NCBI RefSeq assembly: GCF_034653275.1
Contig: NZ_JAYEES010000003.1
Location: forward strand, 1,612,001-1,676,000
Length of the DNA: 64,000 bases
DNA from: Nitrospirillum sp034653275
Lineage (GTDB): Bacteria > Pseudomonadota > Alphaproteobacteria > Azospirillales > Azospirillaceae
Direction of reading: 5' to 3'
Part shown: one piece after another, positions 33,704 to 41,655 of the stretch
How the letters are laid out: every line of letters begins with the position of its first letter
How positions within the stretch are numbered: position 1 is the first letter of the stretch
The notes under the pieces: generated by a model
The model's database searches: none
What the model was told of the DNA's origin: nothing
Seen by the model: only the letters and a program-made list of their open reading frames with translations
Program-made: the position numbers and the translations under genes

Positions 33704-34678
33704 TCAATTCAGGGCGGTGCGGGTGGTGCGGGCGGTGGCTATAGGGGCCTGGGCCGTTGGTTGCACCATGACCAGGTCGGGGCCGGCCACGCGGGCGTCG
33801 ATGGTCCGGTTGCTGGCGGTGTTGGTGACGCGGATGATCTCGTTGACGCCGCCTTCGGTCTGGGCGCGGCCCTGGACCGTCAGGATCATGTTGCCGGACT
33901 GCAGCATCATGGTGACCAGGGCGCCGCGGGTGACCACCACCGGCGCCCGCACCTCGTCGGTGCGCACCGGCTGGTAGGGGCTGGCGCCGTGGCGCACGGT
34001 CAGGCCGATCAGGTCGCGGGCCTCGGTCACCACGTCGCCGCTGATGCGGGTGCGCGGCACCTTGGTCCATTCCACGTCGCTGGCGGCGATGGTCTCGCCC
34101 GGGGCCACGCGGCGGTTCAGCACCGGCAGGGTGACCATGACGGCCACGCGGGCGCCGAAGCTTTGACGGATGACGGGGTCGCCCTTGGCCGGGATGACCA
34201 GGTCGCCGGTGGCGCGGCCGCGGGCGGCGTCGTAGTTCACGTTGGTGAAGCCGATGCTGCTGTCGCTGTTGGCCGGCAGGCGCAGGATTGTGCCGGGGTT
34301 GTCCAGCTGCACTTCCATGCCGGCCGGCGCGCCGGCGTCGGCCAGGGCCTTGGTGAAGGCGGCCTGGATCTGGTCGGCGGTCACGTCCACCGAGGGGCGG
34401 CTGACGATCACGCGCTCATTGCCGGTCGACTTCCAATTCACGCCGTTGGCGGCGGCGATGCGGTCCAGCACCGTGGCGTCGTAGGTGATGCGGTGGCCGG
34501 GCGCCGGGGCCTGGCCGATGACGATGGCGGCCTGGTTGGGGCCCAGCGCGTCGAACAGGTCGCCCAGGTGGATGGTGTCGGCGTTGACGTCCACGTCGCC
34601 ATGCAGGTCGGCGGCCATGGCGGCGCCGGCGCTGAAGAGGATGCTGGTGCCCAGCAGGATGGTGGCCAAGGCTTTCAT
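33704..34678 (-). CDS. flgA: flagellar P-ring assembly chaperone FlgA
   Basis: FlgA helps assemble the P-ring formed by FlgI. The 324-residue protein has a signal peptide ending GAAMAA and ends in a SAF/ChapFlgA domain (VLNRRVAPGETIAASDVEWT, then DLIGLTVRHGASPYQPVRTD, ending IIRVTNTASNRTIDARV). The N-terminal 130 residues are less conserved and include VDVTADQIQAAFTKAL. It lies between flgG and flgH, the normal alphaproteobacterial order. Confidence 0.93.
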   Translation of the reverse strand: MKALATILLGTSILFSAGAAMAADLHGDVDVNADTIHLGDLFDALGPNQAAIVIGQAPAPGHRITYDATVLDRIAAANGVNWKSTGNERVIVSRPSVDVTADQIQAAFTKALADAGAPAGMEVQLDNPGTILRLPANSDSSIGFTNVNYDAARGRATGDLVIPAKGDPVIRQSFGARVAVMVTLPVLNRRVAPGETIAASDVEWTKVPRTRISGDVVTEARDLIGLTVRHGASPYQPVRTDEVRAPVVVTRGALVTMMLQSGNMILTVQGRAQTEGGVNEIIRVTNTASNRTIDARVAGPDLVMVQPTAQAPIATARTTRTALN

Positions 34679-34703
34679 GACTGTTCTCCGCTTCCCGCCG
34701 CCG

Positions 34704-35489
34704 TCACTTCATGTTCGTGATGGACTGCAGCATCTGGTCCGTCGTGGTCACGACGCGCGAGTTCATCTCGTAGGCGCGCTGCGCCTGGATCAGGTTGGTG
34801 ATCTCGGTCACGACGTTGACGTTGGAGGTTTCCAGCGCGTTCTGGGTGATGCGGCCGAAACCGGTGGAGCCGGGGACGGCGGTGGCCGGCTGGCCCGAGG
34901 CCGGGGTTTCCAGCAGCAGGTTGTCGCCGATGGCCTCCAGGCCGGCCGCGTTGGGGAAGTTCGCCAGGGTCAGCTGGCCGACGATGGCCGGGTTCACCTG
35001 GCCGTCGATCTTGGCCTGCACCTGGCCCGAGGCGTCCACCGAGATGTCCACCGCGTTCTGCGGGATGGTGAAGCCGGGGTTCAGCAGGTAGCCGTCGGAG
35101 GTGACGACCTGGCTGTTGGCGTTCAGCGAGAAGGAGCCGGCGCGGGTATAGGCGATCTGACCGCTGGGCAGCGTCACCTGGAAGAAGCCGTTGCCGTTGA
35201 TCGCCAGGTCCAGGCTGTTGCCGGTGGTGGTGATGTTGCCCTGCTCGTTGATGCGGTAAACGGCGGCCGTCTTCACGCCGGCGCCGATCTGGATGCCGGT
35301 GGGGACGATGGTGCCGGCGTCGGACGAGTTGGAACCGACGCGGCGCATGTTCTGGTAGAGCAGGTCCTGGAATTCGGCGCGCTGGCGCTTGAACCCGGTC
35401 GTCGTCATGTTCGCGATGTTGTTCGAGATGACTTCGACGTTGGTCTGCTGGGCCTGCATGCCCGTGGCGGCGATGGAGAGGCTGCGCAT
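34704..35489 (-). CDS. flgG: flagellar distal rod protein FlgG
   Basis: FlgG forms the distal rod. The 261-residue protein begins MRSLSIAATGMQAQQTNVEV with the N-terminal rod/hook helix NNIANMTTTGFKRQRAEFQD. It ends with the C-terminal helix VNVVTEITNLIQAQRAYEMN and the terminal QMLQSITNMK. Length and both conserved termini are standard. It follows flgF by 37 bp and precedes flgA by 25 bp in the sigma-54-driven operon. Confidence 0.97.
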   Translation of the reverse strand: MRSLSIAATGMQAQQTNVEVISNNIANMTTTGFKRQRAEFQDLLYQNMRRVGSNSSDAGTIVPTGIQIGAGVKTAAVYRINEQGNITTTGNSLDLAINGNGFFQVTLPSGQIAYTRAGSFSLNANSQVVTSDGYLLNPGFTIPQNAVDISVDASGQVQAKIDGQVNPAIVGQLTLANFPNAAGLEAIGDNLLLETPASGQPATAVPGSTGFGRITQNALETSNVNVVTEITNLIQAQRAYEMNSRVVTTTDQMLQSITNMK

Positions 35490-35526
35490 AATCTGTTTCT
35501 CCTACTTCTTCGGCGTCACGGAGGCG

Positions 35527-36246
<720 letters not shown>

Positions 36247-36305
36247 TTTCGCCTCGAACGCCGCTGCCGGTCGATGCCGGCCGCTTGTTAGTCGCCTCCC
36301 TATAT

Positions 36306-36320
36306 GCAGGGGGCGTGCCA
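36306..36320 (-). promoter_or_regulatory. sigma-54 promoter of flgFGAH
   Basis: On the minus strand the sequence reads TGGCACG-CCCC-CTGC, with a perfect -24 element, and a -12 element with one mismatch that keeps the essential GC. Transcription would start near 36295, about 50 bases before the flgF start. Confidence 0.8.
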
Positions 36321-36394
36321 ACATCCGAGGTGTAGGAAATTCAAATGCTTAGCTAGGGATGGGGTAGGCAGGGGCGGCAGGGGCTTCCCCTCGC

Positions 36395-36407
36395 GGCAGT
36401 TTCTGCC
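36395..36407. promoter_or_regulatory. GGCA-N5-TGCC dyad, candidate FlbD (ftr) site for flgFGAH
   Basis: GGCAGTTTCTGCC, extended to CGGCAG/CTGCCG, lies 75 bp upstream of the -24 element. It shares form and spacing with the fliK and flgI sites. Confidence 0.55.
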
Positions 36408-36476
36408 GGACCAGGCGGGCCAAACCCGCCCCGGGGGGCCGTTTTTACCCCCGGTCCAGCATCCGCCCCAAAAGCG

Positions 36477-36507
36477 GACCGCCCGCCCCCTTAGGGGGCG
36501 GGCGGTC
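36477..36507 (-). terminator. terminator after the peptidylprolyl isomerase gene
   Basis: A perfect 14-bp stem (GACCGCCCGCCCCC with GGGGGCGGGCGGTC) and a 3-base loop lie 31 bases after the stop of the leftward isomerase gene and are followed on that strand by CGCTTTT. It keeps isomerase transcripts out of the flagellar operon. Confidence 0.8.
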
Positions 36508-36537
36508 GAACCTTGAACTGGATGAAGGATGCCAGGA

Positions 36538-37014
36538 TCAGGCGGCGTCGGCCGCGACCTGCATCTTCACGATCTTGTCCGGGTCGGTGACGCTGCCGTT
36601 GTCGCGGCGGCTGCCCTTCTTCAGGGCGTCGACGAATTCCATGCCCTCGGTGACCTTGCCCCAGACGGTGTACTGGCGGTCCAGGAAGGTGGCGTCGTCG
36701 AAGCAGATGAAGAACTGGCTGTCGGCGCTGTCCGGGTTCATGGCGCGGGCCATGGAGCAGACGCCGCGCACATGCGGCTCGGCCGAGAACTCCGCCTTCA
36801 GCTTCTTGCCCGAACCGCCGGTGCCGTCGCCGATGGGGCAGCCGCCCTGGGCCATGAAGCCCTCGATGACGCGGTGGAAGCTCAGGCCGTTGTAGAAACC
36901 GTCGCGGGCCAGTTCCTTGATGCGGGCGACATGGTTGGGGGCCAAGTCGGGGCGGAGCGCGATGACGACGCGGCCGGCCGGCAGGTCGAGATACAGGGTG
37001 TTCTCAAGATCCAT
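36538..37014 (-). CDS. cyclophilin-type peptidylprolyl isomerase
   Basis: The 158-residue protein is a cytoplasmic cyclophilin (no signal peptide). It has the core FYNGLSFHRVIEGFMAQGGC with the catalytic arginine in FHRV, then GTGGSGKKLKAEF, the substrate-binding segment DSADSQFFICFDDATFLDRQ and GKVTEGMEFVDALKKG. It catalyses cis-trans isomerisation of X-Pro bonds in protein folding. I chose the ATG at 37014 (MDLENTLYLDLPAG), since upstream residues are unlike the family. It is monocistronic and bounded by a terminator. Confidence 0.93.
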   Translation of the reverse strand: MDLENTLYLDLPAGRVVIALRPDLAPNHVARIKELARDGFYNGLSFHRVIEGFMAQGGCPIGDGTGGSGKKLKAEFSAEPHVRGVCSMARAMNPDSADSQFFICFDDATFLDRQYTVWGKVTEGMEFVDALKKGSRRDNGSVTDPDKIVKMQVAADAA

Positions 37015-37332
37015 TTTGGGAAGCTCGTTCTTGTGGTGGGCGCGTCCGTGTCCGGCTTTGCCGGTCGGCGGACCATAGCGCCCCCGCTGGCCGATTTGAA
37101 CCGCCCTTCTGGCGCAGCCGCCCCCCGCCTGCGGCAAAATTGGCGGGTGGGGGACCCAAAATCGGCAAGCGGCTTGCATAAGGAGGCGGTCAAGACGAGG
37201 CGGTCAAGGTCGGCGACCGGATCTTCTTGCCGCACACAGGGGGCTGTGGCGGCTTGTGGTCCGTCGCGGCTCTTGTCACTCTCCACCAGGGTTCCGGGTG
37301 CCACCGGGGCCGGGAAGGGACCCGCATACCCC
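37015..37332. other. 318-bp divergent intergenic region
   Basis: It separates the isomerase gene (leftward) from the YdbH-like gene (rightward). The only structure I see is a 12-bp direct repeat GAGGCGGTCAAG at 37183-37194 and 37197-37208, period 14, which might be a regulator site for the rightward gene. No gene is supported. Confidence 0.5.
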
Positions 37333-39903
37333 ATGTCCATGCCGCCGTTACGGCCGCCGCCCGGAATGCGGCCCCCCGACCTGCGCGCGCCCAAGGCCAA
37401 GCGTCGCACGACGCCCGGCGCGGGACGCCTGCCGTCGTGGCGGGCCGCGTTGAAGGGGTGGCGGTGGCCCGTCCCGTTCAAGGCCGGGCTGCCGCCGTGG
37501 GGTGCCCGCTGGCTCTGGGGCTTGGTTCCCCTTACCCTGGCCATCGCGGGGGGCATTTTGGCCGGCCGGCTGATTCTGCCGGCCACAGCGGAGCAGCGGC
37601 TGAAGGCCGCCCTGGTCGAAGCGGGCTTCCCCGATGCCCAAGTGACCGTGCGGCACGCCGGCTGGGGCTGGCTGGAGGCGGGCGTGCGCCTGCAAGCGGG
37701 GTTGGAGGCCGACACCGCGCTGGTGACCTTCGCCGGCCTGGTGCCCTGGGGGCGGCCGGCGCGCCTGGCGCTGACCGGGATCAGCCTCGATGCCGGCCAC
37801 CTGGATGGGCAGGCCTTGGCACGCTTGACGGATCTGCCCATCGACCATGTGGACATCGGTTCGGCCCAGCTGATCCATGGGGACTGGTCGATGCCTTTGG
37901 CCCTGCACGCCGCGCTCGACCGCACGGCGGGGGACGCGCCTGCGGCCGGCGCTTGGCAGGGGCAGGCGGTGATGGAGCCGGCGGCGGGCTGGCCGGCGCT
38001 GGCCGTGACCGTCAGCCTTACCCAGACGGCCGATGGTCCGGCATTGCGGCTGGCCGCGGCCCCGGGCGCCACCCCGATGGTGTCGGGCACCCTGGTTGCA
38101 GGCCCCAAGGGCACCGTCAAGGCTGAATTGACCGTGACGGACCTGCGCGTGCGCGACTGGGGTGGTCCCATGTCCGCCCATCTGGCGGCGCAAGGCGACG
38201 GGGACCGCTGGACCGTGAGCGCCACCGCCGAGACGCCCGATGCCCATCTGGCCCTGGAGGGCGCCAGGCCCTGGATCGGCATGCAGGGCGCCATGCCCGC
38301 CGCGCCATGGGGACTGACCCTGCGCGCCCGGGGGGCCGGGACCTGGAGTGGCGAGGGCCTGTTGACCGTGGCTGGCACAGCCGAGGGCGGGACTCTGGCC
38401 GTGACCGTCGCGGCGGACGGGATGACGGCGCCGGAACTGCCGCTGATGGCGGCCTTCCTCAACGCCGGCGGAAACCTGAAGCCGGAGGGCGATGGCGCCT
38501 GGCGCCTGGATCTGACCCGCCCGGCGCAGGTGGGGGGGCGGCTGCGGGATGGTCAGGGCACGCCGGTCAGCCTGGGCTGGGATCCCGGTGCCGACGGCCA
38601 CTTCGCGGTGACCTGGCGCGGCGGCTGGGGCAAGGAGCGCCGGGGCCATGCCGAGGCGCGGGGCGCCTTGGTGGGGCGCCTGGGGCCGGCGGCCACGCCG
38701 CTCATCGCCGGGGGCACCACCGGCCTGCGTGTCACCGCCGATTGGGATGCCGGGGGCTTGAGCGCGCTGGAGGCGTCCGCCGAGGCGGTGCAGGCGCCGG
38801 CGCTGCTGGGGGGCACGCTGGAGGGGGCCCATCTGTCCGGCGGCTTCGATCGCGCCAACCGCGCCAATCCCTGGCAGCTGACCCTGGATGGCGGCCGTGT
38901 GCAGGGCACGATGCTGCCGCCCCTGGCCTTGGCCGTCACCCTGTCCGGCGATCCGGCCGCCACGCTGACCCTGGCAGGCCAGGCCCGGGGATTGGGCACA
39001 CCCTTGGTCCTGGGGCTCAGCGGCCACTGGACCGCGTCGGAAAGGCGGGGGGAGGCGGCCGCCGTGCTGGAGCCGCTGACACTGTCCACCGTACCCGACC
39101 TCGCCCGCCTGCTGCCCGGCACCGGTCTGACGGGACCGGTCCAGGGCCTGGGCACGGTGGCGGGCCGCGCCCGCCTGTCGTGGGAGCAGGGGCGCCTGAC
39201 CGGGTCGGGGGAGGTGCGGGCCGATGCCGTCAGCCTCGCCGGTCCCTCCCTGGCGATCGACGGCCTCAAGGGGCTGGTGGCGCTGGACGGGCTGTTCCCG
39301 CTGCATAGCCCGCCCGCCCAGCATATCGAGGCCAAGGCCGTGCGCGCGGCCCTGGCGGTGGAGGACGTCGGGTTGGATTTCCAGTTGGCGGAGGGCCGGG
39401 TGCTGCTGCAAGGCGGCGATCTGGCCTGGGCCGGCGGCCACGTGCATCTCTCGCCGGAGGAAGGCGGCGGCTTCAGCGCCACGGTGGCGGAGGTCGATTT
39501 GGCCCAGGCGTTGCCGGCTTGGGCGGCGGCCGGCTACACCCTGCAGGGAAAGCTGGGCGGGCGCCTGCTGGGGCGCTTCGACGGCATGGCGCCGGTGCTG
39601 GCCTTTGGCGGCCTGCAGGCGGAGGCGCCCGGCCATATCGGCTATGCGGACACGACCGGTGCCGGCGTGCCGGTGGTGCTGAACCCCGACCACAACGGCA
39701 AGGTGGCCCTGGTGACCCGGGCGCTGGCCGATTACGACTATCAAGCCCTGACGCTGGAGCCCAAGGGCCCCATCCTGACCGATCCCCGCGCCCGCCTGCT
39801 GCTGCGCGGCGTCAACCCGGGGTTCTACGGCGGCTATCCGGTCGACCTGGACCTGGAATTGGACGCCGGGGACCTGTCCGCCTCGGGAGGGCAGGGGCGG
39901 TGA
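37333..39903 (+). CDS. YdbH-like AsmA-superfamily envelope protein
   Basis: The protein of about 856 residues has a basic proline-rich cytoplasmic tail, one transmembrane helix (about residues 57-80, WGLVPLTLAIAGGILAGRLI) and a very long repetitive beta-rich periplasmic region. It ends like YdbH (KVALVTRALADYDYQALTLE, ARLLLRGVNPGFYGGYPVDL). YdbH, TamB and YhdP bridge the inner and outer membranes and carry phospholipids outward, so that role is likely here, but it is inferred from the family. The ATG at 37333 or 37339 is the best start. A long open frame upstream is antisense to the isomerase gene. Confidence 0.82.
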   Translation: MSMPPLRPPPGMRPPDLRAPKAKRRTTPGAGRLPSWRAALKGWRWPVPFKAGLPPWGARWLWGLVPLTLAIAGGILAGRLILPATAEQRLKAALVEAGFPDAQVTVRHAGWGWLEAGVRLQAGLEADTALVTFAGLVPWGRPARLALTGISLDAGHLDGQALARLTDLPIDHVDIGSAQLIHGDWSMPLALHAALDRTAGDAPAAGAWQGQAVMEPAAGWPALAVTVSLTQTADGPALRLAAAPGATPMVSGTLVAGPKGTVKAELTVTDLRVRDWGGPMSAHLAAQGDGDRWTVSATAETPDAHLALEGARPWIGMQGAMPAAPWGLTLRARGAGTWSGEGLLTVAGTAEGGTLAVTVAADGMTAPELPLMAAFLNAGGNLKPEGDGAWRLDLTRPAQVGGRLRDGQGTPVSLGWDPGADGHFAVTWRGGWGKERRGHAEARGALVGRLGPAATPLIAGGTTGLRVTADWDAGGLSALEASAEAVQAPALLGGTLEGAHLSGGFDRANRANPWQLTLDGGRVQGTMLPPLALAVTLSGDPAATLTLAGQARGLGTPLVLGLSGHWTASERRGEAAAVLEPLTLSTVPDLARLLPGTGLTGPVQGLGTVAGRARLSWEQGRLTGSGEVRADAVSLAGPSLAIDGLKGLVALDGLFPLHSPPAQHIEAKAVRAALAVEDVGLDFQLAEGRVLLQGGDLAWAGGHVHLSPEEGGGFSATVAEVDLAQALPAWAAAGYTLQGKLGGRLLGRFDGMAPVLAFGGLQAEAPGHIGYADTTGAGVPVVLNPDHNGKVALVTRALADYDYQALTLEPKGPILTDPRARLLLRGVNPGFYGGYPVDLDLELDAGDLSASGGQGR

Positions 39904-39941
39904 TAACAATCCCAACGATGTGAGGCACCACCTCACACCGT

Positions 39942-40032
39942 TCTCGGCCACGACTGCGGACGCCGGAAGTTTTGGGCTCAAGCCCTGAACTGAGCAGAGC
40001 GGGCGGGATGGCCGCGACCGGCGCTTGAGGGC
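39942..40032 (+). repeat. dispersed intergenic element, copy 1
   Basis: This stretch after the YdbH-like gene shares most of its sequence with 52183-52275. Common blocks are CGACTGCGG-x2-GCCGGA at the start and GGATGGCCGCG-x-CCGGCGC-x-TGAGGG at the end, with a divergent middle rich in GGGC and AAGC. Both copies lie just after a rightward gene. It may be a mobile small repeat or a structured RNA. Confidence 0.6.
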
Positions 40033-40054
40033 CTGCCTACGGGGAACGGCCTGC

Positions 40055-40780
40055 TTACGGGAACGGGCAGTGATCGCCCACCACGTCCACGAAGGAGCGT
40101 GAGCCGGGGCTGATCTTGAAGCGGTACTCGGTGTCGTCGATGATCACCGAATGCTGGAGCGGCAGCATGCCCGTGGTCTGGGTTTCCTTGCCGTTCTTGT
40201 CGGTGAACTTCAGGGTGACCGGCTTGGCCGGGTCGAACCAGGACTGGGGCGCGCCGTCGGGGCTGCGCGACGTGGCGCCCTCGCCGGAGACGGTGATGGC
40301 GCCGTCGGCGAAGCCGGCCGAGGTGTTGGGCCCCTTGTACAACGAGGTCGACAGGACGAAGCGCTTGGTCTCCGCCTTGCCGCAGGAGCGGGGCGTGCCC
40401 GTCTGCTCGATGATCAGGGCCAGGCGGCCGGCGTCCACCCCCTCCACCATCTTCTTGGCCAGCAGGTCCTTCAGCCGGCCCAGGTCACCCGTGGGCACGT
40501 CGCGGTCATAGCGCACCTGCAGCTCGCTGACGCGCACCTCGGCGGTCTGCAGCGCCGCCTGCAACTGGGCGACCTTGCGCTCGGTCTCCTCCTTGGCGGA
40601 CTGGGCCTGGGTCAGCTGCGTCTGCAGGCTTTGTTCCCGGCGGATCAGCTGTTCCTGCCCCACCTCATAGCTGAAGGCGCAGGCGACGCCGACGACACCC
40701 GCCAGCAGCAGGAACTTGCCCAGACGCCCCCAGAAACGGCGGCGGGCCCGGCGGCTGTGATCATAAAGGCCATAACTCAT
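40055..40780 (-). CDS. hypothetical membrane-anchored coiled-coil protein
   Basis: The 241-residue protein has a basic N-terminus (YDHSRRARRRFWGRLGKF), a transmembrane helix (LLLAGVVGVACAFSYEVG), a coiled coil (about 55-110, QSAKEETERKVAQLQAAL) and a beta-rich C-terminal domain with two cysteines (PRSCGKAE and the terminal GDHCPFP) that could form a disulfide. The C-terminal domain should face the periplasm. I do not recognise the family. The ATG at 40780 is chosen. A TTG start at 40819 would add 13 hydrophobic residues. Monocistronic. Confidence 0.65.
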   Translation of the reverse strand: MSYGLYDHSRRARRRFWGRLGKFLLLAGVVGVACAFSYEVGQEQLIRREQSLQTQLTQAQSAKEETERKVAQLQAALQTAEVRVSELQVRYDRDVPTGDLGRLKDLLAKKMVEGVDAGRLALIIEQTGTPRSCGKAETKRFVLSTSLYKGPNTSAGFADGAITVSGEGATSRSPDGAPQSWFDPAKPVTLKFTDKNGKETQTTGMLPLQHSVIIDDTEYRFKISPGSRSFVDVVGDHCPFP

Positions 40781-40950
40781 GGTGGCGCCAACACCCAGCA
40801 GATAGGTCAGGGAGAACAAGGAATTAGTAAGCCCGGGAAACGACGTCTCCCGGGCCTGACCCTAGCGGGGCCGCCTTCCAAACTCAAGCGGCTGTCGGCC
40901 CATACGCAATCCGGGGCGGTGGCCCACCCCGGCCGCTGCCGCATCGGTAC

Positions 40951-41553
40951 TCACCCGTTATGCGGCAGCGCCGCGTCGATGGCGGCCTTCAGTTCCGGCG
41001 ATTCCGGTTCCACCTTGCTGGGGAAGGCGGCGATCAACGCCCCCTCCGGGCTGATCAGGTACTTGTGGAAGTTCCATTTCGGCGCGCCCTTGGCGGCGCT
41101 GACCCATTTGTAGAAGGGATGGGCCTTGCCGCCGGTCACCGTTTCCTTCTCCGTCATGGGGAAATCGACGGCGAAGTTGGCGTCGCAGAAGTGCTTGATC
41201 TCCTTGTTGCTGCCCGGCTCCTGGTCGGCGAAGTCGTTGGCGGGCACGCCCAGCACCACCAGGCCCTTGTCCTTGTACGCGGTGTAGAGGGCCTCCAGGC
41301 CCTTGTACTGCGGGGTGAAGCCACAGAGGGAGGCGGTGTTCACCACCAGGATGGCTTTGCCCTTGAACTGGCTGAGGGGCAGCGGATCGCCATCGATGGA
41401 CGTGAACTTGTAATCGTAGGCCGAGCCCGCGGCGGAGCTGGGCAACGAGGCGGCGGCATCGACCTGGCGGGTGGCGGCCAGGCCGGCAAGGGCCACGGTG
41501 GCCATGGCCAGGCCCCGGAACAGGACGCGGCGGGTCAGCAGGGAAGCGGGCAT
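40951..41553 (-). CDS. glutathione peroxidase family protein, exported
   Basis: The 200-residue protein has a signal peptide (RRVLFRGLAMATVALAGLAA) followed by a GPx-like thioredoxin fold. The catalytic cysteine is in NTASLCGFTPQYKGLEALY, the Gln of the active site is in VPANDFADQEPGSN and the Trp is in PKWNFHKYL. It is predicted to reduce peroxides in the periplasm, probably with thioredoxin-like donors. The twin-Arg start could support Tat export. It follows lptD in the same direction after a 102-bp gap. Confidence 0.93.
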   Translation of the reverse strand: MPASLLTRRVLFRGLAMATVALAGLAATRQVDAAASLPSSAAGSAYDYKFTSIDGDPLPLSQFKGKAILVVNTASLCGFTPQYKGLEALYTAYKDKGLVVLGVPANDFADQEPGSNKEIKHFCDANFAVDFPMTEKETVTGGKAHPFYKWVSAAKGAPKWNFHKYLISPEGALIAAFPSKVEPESPELKAAIDAALPHNG

Positions 41554-41655
41554 GGGGTTCTTCCTTGGATATCGGCGGCGGGCCCCCGCTGCCTTGGGGG
41601 CTCCGCCTGGTCGCGATATCGAACTATAAACCCCGTAACCGGGTTACCTGCAAAA

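Noticed and set aside
32937..34070. FlgH extended to 377 residues
   Set aside because: The extra 126 residues lie within flgA and are Arg/His-rich without lipoprotein features; the true start at 33692 has a strong ribosome-binding site and lipobox.
36529..37332. Upstream extension of the YdbH-like gene
   Set aside because: It is antisense to the cyclophilin gene and includes no membrane or signal features; the ATG at 37333 fits the topology.
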